Assembly: GCA_019635435.1 (NCBI GenBank) | Contig: JAHBZM010000001.1 | Location: 992,001 to 1,056,000, forward strand | Source of the DNA: Ramlibacter sp. | GTDB lineage: Bacteria; Pseudomonadota; Gammaproteobacteria; Burkholderiales; Burkholderiaceae_C | Length of the DNA: 64,000 nt | Direction of reading: 5' to 3' | Part shown: piece after piece, positions 7,669 to 16,492 of the stretch | How positions within the stretch are numbered: the first letter of the stretch is position 1 | How the letters are laid out: each line of letters opens with the position of its first letter | Made by a program: the position numbers and the translations under genes | The notes under the pieces: model-generated | Databases searched by the model: none | What the model was told of the DNA's origin: nothing | The model's input: only the letters and a program-made list of their open reading frames with translations

Positions 7669-8991
7669 TCACGCCACCGCCTTGCGCAGCGCCTGGTCGA
7701 TGTCCCAGACGATGTCGTCGCCGTCCTCGATGCCCACCGACAGGCGGACCATGTCAGGGCGCACGCCGGCGCGGGCCAGTTCGTCTTCGCTCAGCTGCCG
7801 GTGGGTGGTGGAAGCGGGGTGGATCACCAGCGTCTTGGCGTCGCCAATGTTGGCCAGGTGGCTCAGGAATTCGCAGGCGTCGATGAAACGCTCACCGGCC
7901 TTTGCGGGATCCGGTGCCCGGATGCCGAACGTGAGGATGCCCGAGCTGCCAGGCGCGCCATCGATGCTGCGAAACTGCTTTCTGGCCAGCGCATGGTGCG
8001 GTGAATCACTCAGGCCCGGGTAGTTGACCCAGCTGACCAGCGGGTGGTCGCTGAGGAACTGCGCCACCCGAAGCGCATTGCGGCAATGCGCCTGCATGCG
8101 CAGGTGCAGGGTTTCAATGCCCTGCAGGATCAGCCAGGCATTGAGCGGCGACAGGCTGGCGCCAAAGGTGCGGTTGACCTCCATGCGCGCCTTCATGGTG
8201 TAGCCGAAGTTGCCAAAGGTCTCGTAGAACTTCACGCCGTGGTAGGCCTTGCTGGGCTCCAGCATGTCGGGGAATTTGGGCGCCGACAGGGGCGAGGCCC
8301 AGTCGAAACGGCCCGATTCCACCACCACGCCGGCCATGGTCGTGCCATGGCCCCCCAGGTACTTGGTGGCGCTGTGCACCACGATGTCGGCGCCAAAGGC
8401 AAACGGGTTGCACAGGTAGGGGCTGGCCACGGTGTTGTCGATCACCAGCGGCAGCCCGTGCTCATGCGCCACGGCCGCCACGGCCTCGATGTCGAACACA
8501 TTGACCAGCGGGTTGCCCAGCGTCTCGCCGTACACGGCGCGGGTGGTGGGGCGGATCGCGCGGCGGAAGTTGTCGGGGTCTTCCGGGTCGACGAAGCTCG
8601 TTTCGATGCCCAGGCGCGAGAAGCCCACGCCCAGTTGGCCGACGGTGCCGCCGTAGAGCGTGGACGCGGCGACGATGTGGTCGCCCGCCTTCAGGATGGC
8701 CAGCAGCGCCGTCATCTGCGCGGCCATGCCGGTGGCGCAGGCCAGCGCGGCGCGGCCGCCTTCCAGCGAGGCCACGCGCTCTTCCAGCACCGCCACGGTG
8801 GGGTTGCTGATGCGGCTGTAGACATTGCCAAAGGTCTGCAGGTTGAACAGGCTGGCCGCGTGCTCGGCGCTGTCAAACACAAAGCTCGTGGTCTGGTGGA
8901 TGGGCGTGGCGCGCGCGCCCGTCACAGGGTCGGGGATGGCGCCTGCATGGATGGCTCGGGTGCCGAAGCCGTAGTCGCGGTCTTTTGTCAT
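7669..8991 (-). CDS. metY: O-acetylhomoserine aminocarboxypropyltransferase (sulfhydrylase)
   Basis: A 440-residue PLP enzyme of the Cys/Met metabolism family that condenses O-acetylhomoserine with sulfide to make homocysteine. Seen: N-terminal YGFGTRAIHAGA, the phosphate-binding YSRISNPT and CATGMAAQ, and the PLP-lysine motif HSATKYLGGHGT with Lys210. The length of about 430-440 residues favours MetY over the shorter MetB/MetC/MetZ enzymes. It is followed without a gap by the alpha/beta-hydrolase gene. Its upstream side is a long repeat-rich non-coding block, so its promoter probably lies at the left edge of that block. Confidence 0.9.
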   Translation of the reverse strand: MTKDRDYGFGTRAIHAGAIPDPVTGARATPIHQTTSFVFDSAEHAASLFNLQTFGNVYSRISNPTVAVLEERVASLEGGRAALACATGMAAQMTALLAILKAGDHIVAASTLYGGTVGQLGVGFSRLGIETSFVDPEDPDNFRRAIRPTTRAVYGETLGNPLVNVFDIEAVAAVAHEHGLPLVIDNTVASPYLCNPFAFGADIVVHSATKYLGGHGTTMAGVVVESGRFDWASPLSAPKFPDMLEPSKAYHGVKFYETFGNFGYTMKARMEVNRTFGASLSPLNAWLILQGIETLHLRMQAHCRNALRVAQFLSDHPLVSWVNYPGLSDSPHHALARKQFRSIDGAPGSSGILTFGIRAPDPAKAGERFIDACEFLSHLANIGDAKTLVIHPASTTHRQLSEDELARAGVRPDMVRLSVGIEDGDDIVWDIDQALRKAVA

Positions 8992-9585
8992 GTTGCTTTG
9001 CTTTTTTCGCTCGCTGCTTCGCGCCGGGCTGTGCGCGGCGGGGGCTCACACTGGGGCGGTTGGCGCTTTGCGCCCACTGCGCTGCGGTGCTCGGCACAGG
9101 GTCGCGCCGCGGAACTCGCTGCGTGCGCTTTGCGCACTCCGCTCAAACAGCCACGGCGAGTCAGATGACGAAGCGCGCTGCGCGCGCCGACCCTGTGCCT
9201 GCGCTCCTCGCCGCCCCAGAGATCGCCCCCGCCGCGCACAGCCCGGCGCGAAGCGGGGAAGTGGCGCTCAAACTGTGGGCGTGCCAACACTGTCTCGGCA
9301 AAGGCGTGTGCGCCTGGCCTGGGGTGCGCCTCTGGCGCGCCGAGTAGCGCAGGGCTGGTGGCCGCGCGCGCAGCGCGCTTCGTCATCTGACTCGTCGTGG
9401 CTGTTTGAGCGCAGCGCGCAAGGCGCGCGTAGCGAGTTCCACGACGGGCCGCCAGCCCGAGCAACGCAGGGCAGTCACCGCAACGCGGTGACCGCGCCAG
9501 TGAAGCGCCCCAGGCCAGGCGCACACGCCTTTGATGCACAAAAGCAGCAAACCCGACAAGCGCAATGGCAACCAGATGAGGCATC
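8992..9585. repeat. Repeat-rich non-coding block made of internal inverted copies
   Basis: About 590 bp between metY and the CoA-binding gene hold no supported gene, although open frames cross it on both strands. Three inverted pairs are readable: 9019-9050 with 9225-9257; an imperfect pair of about 80 bp at 9111-9190 and 9363-9443 (shared core CTCAAACAGCCACG with GAGTCAGATGACGAAGCGCG); and 9298-9322 with 9511-9537 (core AAAGGCGTGTGCGCC). The pairs interlock instead of nesting in one hairpin. The open frames are products of the repeat composition. Confidence 0.75.
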
Positions 9586-10062
9586 TCAATAAGGCAACTG
9601 CTGCGGCCGCCGCGAAGAGATAACGCGCGTGTTCACGCCAAACCACCCCAGCCCGCCAAACAGCCGGGCGTGCTCGATCTTCACGCAGCGGTCCATCACC
9701 ACATCCAGGCCGGCGGCGCGGGCCTGGGCGGCGGCGGGCTCGTTGACCACGCCCAGCTGCATCCACAGGCACCTGGCGCCGATGGCGATGGCCTCGTCGG
9801 CCAGCGGTGGAATGTCTTCGCTCTTGCGGAAGCAGTCCACCATGTCGATGCGGTGGTCGGCCGCGGCGGCGCTCAGGCTTGGGTAGCAGCGCTCGCCCAG
9901 AATTTCGGTCGCCATGGGGTTCACCGGAATGATGCGGTAGCCGTGGGCCTGCATGTACTTGGCCGCGAAGAAACTGGGCCGGTGCCATTGCGGCGAGAGG
10001 CCCACTACTGCGATGGTTTTACAAGTCCCCAGGATGCGGCGCAGGTCATGGATGGTGCTCAT
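9586..10062 (-). CDS. CoA-binding domain protein (YccU type)
   Basis: A 158-residue protein with a single CoA-binding Rossmann domain. Seen: the nucleotide-binding TIAVVGLSPQWHRPSFFAAKYM at the N-terminus (shown in parts: TIAVVGLS, then PSFFAAKYMQ), VNPMATEILGERCYPSL, and CLWMQLGVVNEPAAAQARAAG, all standard for the YccU family. The family's role is not settled. The frame is open upstream, but the domain begins directly after the ATG at 10062 (MSTIHDLRRILG), so I use that start. It is divergent from the acyl-CoA ligase gene, with 109 bp between them. Confidence 0.87.
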   Translation of the reverse strand: MSTIHDLRRILGTCKTIAVVGLSPQWHRPSFFAAKYMQAHGYRIIPVNPMATEILGERCYPSLSAAAADHRIDMVDCFRKSEDIPPLADEAIAIGARCLWMQLGVVNEPAAAQARAAGLDVVMDRCVKIEHARLFGGLGWFGVNTRVISSRRPQQLPY

Positions 10063-10171
10063 GGCCGCAGTGTAGATCGCAAGGGCTTTTTGCGGCAGCC
10101 TCCGCGTCATCCCCGATGCGCGCACGCGCGGCGGCCTGCTACAACCGAGTGTCATCTCCACAGGAACCCCC

Positions 10172-11755
10172 ATGCCTTTGAACACGTCCGAACTGGATGC
10201 CTCCCTGCGCGCCGCGCGCCAGCACACCATTGGCGACGTCCTGCGACGCACCGCGCAGCGCCTGCCCGACAAGCCCGCCGTGGTGTTTGACGGCACCACC
10301 TGGACTTACCGCGAGCTCGACGCCACCTGCAACCGCGTGGCCAACGCTTTTCTGGCCCGGGGCGTTCAGGCCGGCGACCGCGTTGCCATCCTCTCGCGCA
10401 ACTCGAGCAGCTTTGTGGCGCTGCGCTTTGCGCTGGCGCGCATTGGCGCCGTGCTGGTGCCCATCAACTTCATGCTCAACGCGGGCGAGATTGCCTTCAT
10501 CCTGCGCAGCTGCGGCGCGCAGACGCTGGCCGTGGGGTCGGAGTTTCTGGCCACGGGCCAGCAGGCCGCGGCGCAGGACACGGCCGTGCAGTCACTGGTC
10601 TGGCTGCCGCAGGAAGGCAGTGGCCCCGCGCCGGCCGGCATGGTGCAGTTCTCGGACCTGCTGGATGCGCCCGACACGCCGCCCGCCGTGCCGGTCGACT
10701 CCCAGGCGCTGGCGCAGATCGTCTACACCAGTGGCACCGAGTCGCTGCCCAAGGGCGCCATGCTCACCCACGACGCCGTGCTCTGGGAGTACGTGAGCTG
10801 CGTGATGGAGCAGGAGATGCACACGGGCGACAGCATGCTGCACGCACTGCCGCTGTACCACTGTGCCCAGCTCGATGTGTTCCTGGGCCCGGCGGTTTAT
10901 GTGGGCATGACCAATGTGATCACGGGCCAGCCCAAGCCCGAGGTCATCCTGCCCATGCTGGCGCAGCACAAGGTCAGCTCGTTCTTTGCGCCGCCCTCGG
11001 TGTGGATTGCGCTGATGCGCTCGCCGCTGTTCGACAGCACCGACCTGCGGCACCTGCGCAAGGGCTACTACGGCGCATCCATCATGCCGGTGGAGGTGCT
11101 CAAGGAGCTCGCCGCGCGCCTGCCCCACATGCGGCTGTGGAACCTCTATGGCCAGACCGAGATCGCGCCACTGGCCACGGTGCTCAAGCCCGAAGACCAG
11201 CTGCGCAAGGCCGGCTCGGCCGGGCGCGCCGCCATCAACGTGGAAACCCGCGTGGTCGATGACCAGATGCGCGACGTGCCCGTGGGCGAGGTCGGCGAGA
11301 TCGTGCACCGCTCGCCGCAGCTGCTCAGCGGCTACTTCAATGACCCGGAGAAGACGGCCGCCGCGTTCGAGGGCGGCTGGTTCCACAGCGGCGACCTCGC
11401 CACCATCGACGACGAGGGCTACATCACCGTGGTAGACCGCAAGAAGGACATGATCAAGTCCGGCGGCGAGAACGTGGCCAGCCGCGAGGTCGAAGAAGCC
11501 ATCTACCAGCTGGCGGGGGTCAGTGAGGTGGCCGTGATCGGCCTGCCCGACCCGCAATGGATCGAGGCGGTGACCGCCGTGGTGGTGCAAAAGCCCGGCG
11601 CGGGCCTGACCGAGGCCGCGGTGATGGCGCATTGCCGGGAGCGGCTGGCCGGCTTCAAGGCCCCCAAGCGCGTGGTGTTTGCCGAGGCCCTGCCCAAGAA
11701 CCCCAGCGGCAAGATCCTCAAGCGGGACCTGCGCCAGGCCTATGCCAGCGCCTGA
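10172..11755 (+). CDS. Acyl-CoA synthetase (AMP-dependent, FadD-like)
   Basis: A 527-residue member of the ANL superfamily, which activates a carboxylic acid with ATP and joins it to CoA. Seen: the P-loop YTSGTESLPKGAML near residue 186, the adenine-binding LYGQTEIA, the hinge STGD-equivalent FHSGDLATIDDEGY, and the catalytic Lys in PKNPSGKILKRDLR. Sequence style matches medium/long-chain or aryl acid ligases; the substrate is not clear. AGGAA upstream of ATG 10172 serves as ribosome-binding site. It ends 6 bp from the convergent redoxin gene. Confidence 0.88.
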   Translation: MPLNTSELDASLRAARQHTIGDVLRRTAQRLPDKPAVVFDGTTWTYRELDATCNRVANAFLARGVQAGDRVAILSRNSSSFVALRFALARIGAVLVPINFMLNAGEIAFILRSCGAQTLAVGSEFLATGQQAAAQDTAVQSLVWLPQEGSGPAPAGMVQFSDLLDAPDTPPAVPVDSQALAQIVYTSGTESLPKGAMLTHDAVLWEYVSCVMEQEMHTGDSMLHALPLYHCAQLDVFLGPAVYVGMTNVITGQPKPEVILPMLAQHKVSSFFAPPSVWIALMRSPLFDSTDLRHLRKGYYGASIMPVEVLKELAARLPHMRLWNLYGQTEIAPLATVLKPEDQLRKAGSAGRAAINVETRVVDDQMRDVPVGEVGEIVHRSPQLLSGYFNDPEKTAAAFEGGWFHSGDLATIDDEGYITVVDRKKDMIKSGGENVASREVEEAIYQLAGVSEVAVIGLPDPQWIEAVTAVVVQKPGAGLTEAAVMAHCRERLAGFKAPKRVVFAEALPKNPSGKILKRDLRQAYASA

Positions 11756-11761
11756 GCGGGC

Positions 11762-12373
11762 TCAGCTCTTGTACTTGATCGAGCAGCCGTAGGGCTGGGT
11801 GGCCGCGGCGCTGATCGGCTTGCCGGCCAGCGCCTCGTTCAGACCCACCTTGACGTAGTTGGTGGCCCTGGCAATGTCGTCAGGCCGGGCCGAGGGGATG
11901 CTGTCAATGCCGCCGGCATAGACCAGCTTGCCCTGCGGATCCACGATGTACATGTGGGGCGTGGTGCGCGCGCCGTAGGCCTTGCCGGCGGTGCCTTCCT
12001 CGTCCATCAGCACGGCGGTGGGGACGGCCTTGCGCTCGTTGAGCCAGGCCACCAGCGGCGCGGGCTCCAGGTAGTCGGCGCTGGCTTTCTCGGTGGAGTT
12101 GATGGCCAGCCAGACCACGCCCTTGCCCGTGGCCTCTTTCTGTGTGGCCGGCATGTTGCCGCTGTTGTAGTGCTTGCGCACAAACGGGCAGCCCGGGTTG
12201 GTCCACTCCAGCACCACGTGCTTGCCCTTGTAGTCGCTGAGCTTCACGGTCTTGCCGCTCGCGTCCTTGAGCGTGAAGTCGGGGGCCGGCTGGCCGACCG
12301 TGGCGGCCGCGTGGGCGGCGCCCAGCCCGAAGGCGAGCAGGGTGGTGGCGGTGATCAGGGTTCTGCGCAGCAT
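11762..12373 (-). CDS. Periplasmic thioredoxin-fold (redoxin/AhpC-TSA) protein
   Basis: A 203-residue exported thioredoxin-fold protein. Seen: a signal peptide ending AHAAA near residue 24, the peroxiredoxin-like GQPAPDFTLKDASGKTVKLSDYKGK, then NPGCPFVRKHY with one cysteine where thioredoxins have CXXC, and TTPHMYIVDPQGKLVYAGGID. A single resolving-type cysteine and Phe-Val-Arg are typical of a TlpA/AhpC-like subgroup with unknown partners. It is placed 30 bp downstream of a DsbD-type reductase on the same strand, which suggests it gets electrons from that protein in the periplasm (inference). Confidence 0.82.
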   Translation of the reverse strand: MLRRTLITATTLLAFGLGAAHAAATVGQPAPDFTLKDASGKTVKLSDYKGKHVVLEWTNPGCPFVRKHYNSGNMPATQKEATGKGVVWLAINSTEKASADYLEPAPLVAWLNERKAVPTAVLMDEEGTAGKAYGARTTPHMYIVDPQGKLVYAGGIDSIPSARPDDIARATNYVKVGLNEALAGKPISAAATQPYGCSIKYKS

Positions 12374-12403
12374 GAGGACACTCCTTGGGAAGAGGGGGAC
12401 AAC

Positions 12404-14566
12404 CTACAGTCGGGCAATGGCCGCGCGGACCTCGTCCACGCTCAGCACTTCAGACAGGATCACCGGCGCCGCGCCGGGCTTGTAGAACACATACACCGGC
12501 ACGCCGTTGCGCCCCAGGGTGCGCAGCGCGGCGGTGATGGCCGGGTCGCGCCGCGTCCAGTCGGCGCGCAGCATCACCACCTTCTTGGCGTCCAGATCGG
12601 TCAGCACGTCGGTGTTGGCCAGCGTGGTTTTCTTGTTGTACTGGCAGGTCACGCACCAGGCGGCCGTGAAATCCACAAACACCGGCTGGCCCGTGGCCAC
12701 CAGCTGATCCACCCGGCCCGGCTCCCAGGCCTGCCAGCGCGAACCCGCGGCCACCACGCTGGCCTGGGGCTGGCCTTGTGTGACAAAAGAGCCGGCAGTC
12801 CAGGCCACGCCGGCCAGGAGTGCTATGGAAATGGTAGCAACCACAACCCGCGCGCGACCGGTGAGCGTCAGCGCCCAGATCACCATGCTCAGGCCCACCA
12901 GCAGCGCCAGCAGGGCGCCCGCGCCATCAATGCCGCTTTGCTGGCCCAGCACCCAGACCAGCCAGGCCACGGTGGCGAACATCGGGAAGGCCATGAGCTT
13001 GCGGAAAGTGTCCATCCAGGCGCCGGGGCGCGGCAGCGCACGGGCCACGGCGGGGACCCAGCTGGCCAGCAGATAGGGTACGGCCATGCCCAGGCCGATG
13101 GCGCCAAACACCAGCAGGGCCTGGGCGGCGGGCAGGCCGATGGCAAAGCCCAGCGAAGCGCCCATGAACGGCGCGGTACAGGGCGAGGCAATGGCCACGG
13201 CCAGCACGCCCGACAGGAAGGCGTTGAGCGCGGGGTTGCGCGCCTCCATCGACGCGACGCTGGACGGCAGGAAGCTGCCGAATTCAAAGACGCCCGCCAG
13301 GTTGAGACCGATCACCGTGAACAGCGCGGCCAGCCCCGCCACCACGGCCGGGGACTGCAGCTGGAAGCCCCAACCCAGCTGCTCGCCCGCCGAGCGCAGC
13401 GCCAGCATCAGCGCACCCAGCGCCAGGAAGGACACCACCACGCCGGCCGTGAAGGCCAGGCCGCTGATGCGGTGGGCGCGCCGGTCGTCGGCGTGCTGGG
13501 TGAAGCTCACCACCTTGATGGCCAGCACCGGAAACACGCAGGGCATGAGGTTGAGGATCAGGCCGCCCAGCAGCGCGCCCAGCACGGCGGCCAGCAGCGT
13601 GAGCGAGGGCCCGGCCGCCGGCGGCGCGGCATTGGCCCTGAGCGCGGCTTCCAGCGCGGGCGAGACCGTGGCCGCGGCGGCGACCTGGGGCCAGTTGCCC
13701 AACACCTTGATCTCGGCCCGCCAGGCTTCGCGACCGCTGTCGCCCGTGGTGGCCAGCACCACGGGCATGACCGACGGGCTGTTGCTGCGCTGCGCCGACA
13801 GCGGCACGCTGGCGGTCCAGACGGCGCCGTTCCAGGCCTGGGTGATGGGGGCCGCGGTTTCAATGACCTCGGGCGTTTCGGGGAAGAACTCGAGCGTCTT
13901 GCCGCGCAGGCCCGCGGGCAGGCCCTGCACGCTGAGCTTGAGCGCGTTGCCGTCAATCTGGATGCTGCTGTCGGGGCGCACGCCGCCCACGCTGCCCATC
14001 ACCGGCCGGGGCTGGGCCTTGAAGGCGGCGTCGAACGCCGCACCGTCGATCGCCGTGGCGCTGCGCACCGGCACCTTGAGCAGGAAATCACCTTCCTCGG
14101 GGATGCATTCCTTGCGGCAGACCAGCCAGGCGGCGTGCAGCTTCACTTCGAGCGCCTGGGTCAGCACGCCGGGCTTGAATTCAGGCGTGATGGTCAGCGG
14201 CACCGGCAACAGCACGGTGTTGTCGTAGCCATAGTTGGCCAGGTTGCCAATGGGAATCTTTTTGGGCACCGGCCAGGCAATGTCGCCGGCCATCACGCCG
14301 GGCGGCAGGGTCCACTCCAGCTGGGTGGGCAGGCCCGAGTCGCCCGAGTTCTTCCAGTAGGTGTGCCACTCGGGCTTGTGGGTCAGCCGCAGGCCGACCC
14401 AGACGGTCTGCCCGGCGGTCACGCCCTCGGGGGCGTGGGCCAGCAGCTCGGCGCGCACCTGCTCGGTGGTGACCTCGGATTTGGCGGCATTTTGGGCCGC
14501 AGCCCCCGTGGCTGCTGCACTGCTTGCTATGAAAGCAATAGCGAAAAGGAGGCGGGACAGGTTCAT
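12404..14566 (-). CDS. DsbD/ScsB-type thiol:disulfide interchange protein
   Basis: A 720-residue inner-membrane protein that moves electrons from cytoplasmic thioredoxin to the periplasm. Seen: signal peptide at residues 1-24, an N-terminal periplasmic domain with CRKECIPEEG, about eight membrane segments between residues 320 and 600 including the conserved MPCVFPVLAIK and SPCTAPFMG cysteine motifs, and a C-terminal thioredoxin domain with WCVTCQ near residue 638. The large N-terminal domain is of the ScsB kind. Two copies of the dispersed palindrome lie inside the gene, in the signal peptide codons (14524-14545) and in a membrane segment (12821-12841). Followed by a redoxin gene. Confidence 0.9.
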   Translation of the reverse strand: MNLSRLLFAIAFIASSAAATGAAAQNAAKSEVTTEQVRAELLAHAPEGVTAGQTVWVGLRLTHKPEWHTYWKNSGDSGLPTQLEWTLPPGVMAGDIAWPVPKKIPIGNLANYGYDNTVLLPVPLTITPEFKPGVLTQALEVKLHAAWLVCRKECIPEEGDFLLKVPVRSATAIDGAAFDAAFKAQPRPVMGSVGGVRPDSSIQIDGNALKLSVQGLPAGLRGKTLEFFPETPEVIETAAPITQAWNGAVWTASVPLSAQRSNSPSVMPVVLATTGDSGREAWRAEIKVLGNWPQVAAAATVSPALEAALRANAAPPAAGPSLTLLAAVLGALLGGLILNLMPCVFPVLAIKVVSFTQHADDRRAHRISGLAFTAGVVVSFLALGALMLALRSAGEQLGWGFQLQSPAVVAGLAALFTVIGLNLAGVFEFGSFLPSSVASMEARNPALNAFLSGVLAVAIASPCTAPFMGASLGFAIGLPAAQALLVFGAIGLGMAVPYLLASWVPAVARALPRPGAWMDTFRKLMAFPMFATVAWLVWVLGQQSGIDGAGALLALLVGLSMVIWALTLTGRARVVVATISIALLAGVAWTAGSFVTQGQPQASVVAAGSRWQAWEPGRVDQLVATGQPVFVDFTAAWCVTCQYNKKTTLANTDVLTDLDAKKVVMLRADWTRRDPAITAALRTLGRNGVPVYVFYKPGAAPVILSEVLSVDEVRAAIARL
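12821..12841. repeat. Dispersed palindrome inside the dsbD-type gene (membrane segment)
   Basis: TGCTAT (12821-12826), a loop, and GTAGCA (12834-12839) form an inverted repeat with one G-T wobble. On the coding strand it encodes part of the VVVATISIALLAG membrane helix. It resembles the intergenic copies at 465-501 and 41307-41325. Confidence 0.45.
14524..14545. repeat. Dispersed palindrome inside the dsbD-type signal peptide
   Basis: TTGCTAT (14524-14530), a 7-nt loop, and ATAGCGAA (14538-14545) form the inverted repeat. On the coding strand it spells the FAIAFIAS core of the signal peptide, where hydrophobic codons tolerate insertion. Confidence 0.5.
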
Positions 14567-14633
14567 GACCGTTGTGGGAGCCGCGCCGCGGCGCTAAGTT
14601 CCTGGGATACGTGCCCGGGCGCGCGCACCGCGC

Positions 14634-15374
14634 TCAGGCAAAACCCAGCACCACGCGCCGGGTGCTGGCCGATTTCTTCTCGATCTTGGTCACCACCACG
14701 GCCCCGATTTCGGTCGTGTTGGCCACGTGGGTGCCGCCGCAGGGCTGCAGGTCGATCAGGTCGGTCGCGCCGATGCGGATGGTTCTTACAACGCCGCTGC
14801 CGCGCGGCGGGCTCACGCTCATGCTCTTGACCAGCGCCGGGTTGGCATCCAACTCGGCATCGGTGATCTCGCCCACGCTGACCGGGTGGCCGGCCGCCAC
14901 CAGCGCGGCAATGCCGGCGGTCAGCGCCTCCTTGTCCAGCGGGTCGGTCATGTTGAAGTCCAGCCGCGCGTAGTCGGGCGTGATGGAGCAGCCGTTGACC
15001 AGCTGCGGCACCAGATGGCACAGCAGGTGGGTGGTGGTGTGAAAGCGCATCAGCCGGTGACGGCGGGCCCAGTCGATGCGCGCGGTCACGGTGTCGCCTT
15101 GCTTCAGTTTTGATAGCGCTTCGTGGCCGTCTGGCGTGGACTGGTGGCATATTTCGTGGGTAAACCGGCCCTCGGCGTCCTTGCCCTTGCGGGTGTCGGC
15201 AATGGCCAGTTCGGTGCCGTCGGCCAGCACCAGCCAGCCGCTGTCGCCGGCCTGGCCGCCGCCCAGCGGGTAGAACACGGTGCGGTCCAGCACGATGCCG
15301 GCGTCGGTGATGGCCGTCACCACGGCCGTGCATTCGGTCTGGTAGGCGTCTTGGCGGAACAGGTCTTGGGTCAT
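14634..15374 (-). CDS. Alanyl-tRNA editing protein (AlaX type)
   Basis: A 246-residue free-standing editing protein that hydrolyses mischarged Ser- or Gly-tRNA(Ala). Seen: the N-terminal barrel with FYPLGGGQAGDSG, the zinc-binding HTTTHLL (two His) near residue 105, and the second zinc motif CGGTHVANT near residue 215. The C-terminus stops at VVLGFA, without the coiled-coil or C-Ala regions of AlaRS, so this is a short AlaX. The frame stays open upstream, but the ATG at 15374 (MTQDLFRQDAY) fits the family's N-terminus. A degenerate copy of the dispersed palindrome is at 15099-15118. Confidence 0.88.
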   Translation of the reverse strand: MTQDLFRQDAYQTECTAVVTAITDAGIVLDRTVFYPLGGGQAGDSGWLVLADGTELAIADTRKGKDAEGRFTHEICHQSTPDGHEALSKLKQGDTVTARIDWARRHRLMRFHTTTHLLCHLVPQLVNGCSITPDYARLDFNMTDPLDKEALTAGIAALVAAGHPVSVGEITDAELDANPALVKSMSVSPPRGSGVVRTIRIGATDLIDLQPCGGTHVANTTEIGAVVVTKIEKKSASTRRVVLGFA

Positions 15375-15432
15375 CGGGTGATGGTAGCCAATCGGGCCCG
15401 GCCCTGCAGGCACCCGGCCGATGGCCCGGCCT

Positions 15433-16359
15433 TCAGCGCGCGGGGCGGCCAAACAGGCGGTGCACCAGCGCCCGCAGCCACTGGTGGGACGGGTCCTGGG
15501 CGGTGCTGGCGTGCCAGACCAGCCGCACTTCGTAGTGGGGCGCGGCGGCGCGCGGCAGTTCCCAGACCCGCAGCTCGTGGCGCTGGCGCAGGTTGGCGGC
15601 GTACATCTCGGGCACGATGGTCAGCAGGTCGGTGTTGAGCGCGAGCTCGGGCAGGGCGCCAAAGTGCCGCGCGCGCAGCACGATGCGGTCGGCCAGCTTC
15701 ATGCGCACCAGCATCTGCTCCACGCTGCCGTGGAAGGTGGCGGTGGGGGCCGCCACCACCAGCGAGGCTTCGGCCAGCTGGCGTGGCGTCAGCGTGCGCC
15801 CGGCCCGGCCCGACGCGGGCAGCCAGCCGGCCGAGGTCATGGCCACGTAGTGCTCGCGAAACAGCAGGTCGGCCCGCACGCCCTGGTGGCGCGGCTGCAG
15901 GATGCCGATGGCCAGGTCGATGTCGCGCGCCTCCAGCGCGGCCGGCACGTCGTCCGCGGCCACCGAGATGTTGGACAGGCGGGCCTGCGGCGCCTGCTGG
16001 CGCAGGGCGGCGGCCAATGGCGGCAGGAACATCATCTCGCCCAGGTCCGACAGCGACAGCCGCCAGCGCATGGCGCTGCGGGCGGGGTCGAACTCCTCGC
16101 GCCCGGTCACCACGGTTTCCAGCGACTGCAACTGGGCCTGCACCTCGGGCGCCAGCTTCTCGCACAGCCGGGTGGGCTTGAGCCCGGCGGGCGAGCGCAC
16201 GAACAGTTCGTCGTCAAAGTAGTCGCGCAGCCGGGCCAGCGCATTGCTGGTGGCCGGCTGCGACAGCGACAGCGCCTTGCCGGCCGCCGTGACGGAGCCC
16301 GTGCGGTGGATGGCGGCCAGCACGCGCAGCAGGTTGAGGTCCAGTTGCCTGAAGTTCAT
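15433..16359 (-). CDS. LysR-family transcriptional regulator
   Basis: A 308-residue LysR-type regulator. Seen: an N-terminal winged helix-turn-helix (residues 1-60: LNLLRVLAAIHRTGSVTAAG, then LSQPATSNALARLRDYFDD) and a substrate-binding domain from about residue 90 to the end. It is transcribed away from the iorA-like gene with 133 bp between, the usual arrangement for a LysR protein that controls its divergent neighbour; a T-N11-A site was not searched base by base. Its likely target is therefore the iorAB-TRAP group, with an aromatic 2-oxo acid or its precursor as possible ligand (inference). Confidence 0.88.
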   Translation of the reverse strand: MNFRQLDLNLLRVLAAIHRTGSVTAAGKALSLSQPATSNALARLRDYFDDELFVRSPAGLKPTRLCEKLAPEVQAQLQSLETVVTGREEFDPARSAMRWRLSLSDLGEMMFLPPLAAALRQQAPQARLSNISVAADDVPAALEARDIDLAIGILQPRHQGVRADLLFREHYVAMTSAGWLPASGRAGRTLTPRQLAEASLVVAAPTATFHGSVEQMLVRMKLADRIVLRARHFGALPELALNTDLLTIVPEMYAANLRQRHELRVWELPRAAAPHYEVRLVWHASTAQDPSHQWLRALVHRLFGRPAR

Positions 16360-16492
16360 GGCGGCATGTGAAAAAAGAGCTCAGGGTTCACCCGGATTAT
16401 CCATGCCGTGAATGGGGCGCATCCAAACAATCCATTCGCCAAATGCCCGCGCATTGCCTAGATTGGGCGCCTTACTTTGAGGAGACACGCTC

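Noticed and set aside
8988..9592. Open frames of about 200 codons on both strands
   Set aside because: They arise from the inverted repeats and contain no family motifs or ribosome-binding sites.
11954..14830. 958-residue open frame on the plus strand, antisense to the dsbD-type gene
   Set aside because: Composition is Gly/Arg/His/Gln-rich as expected for the shadow frame of a high-GC gene; no domain, and the opposite strand encodes a clear DsbD.
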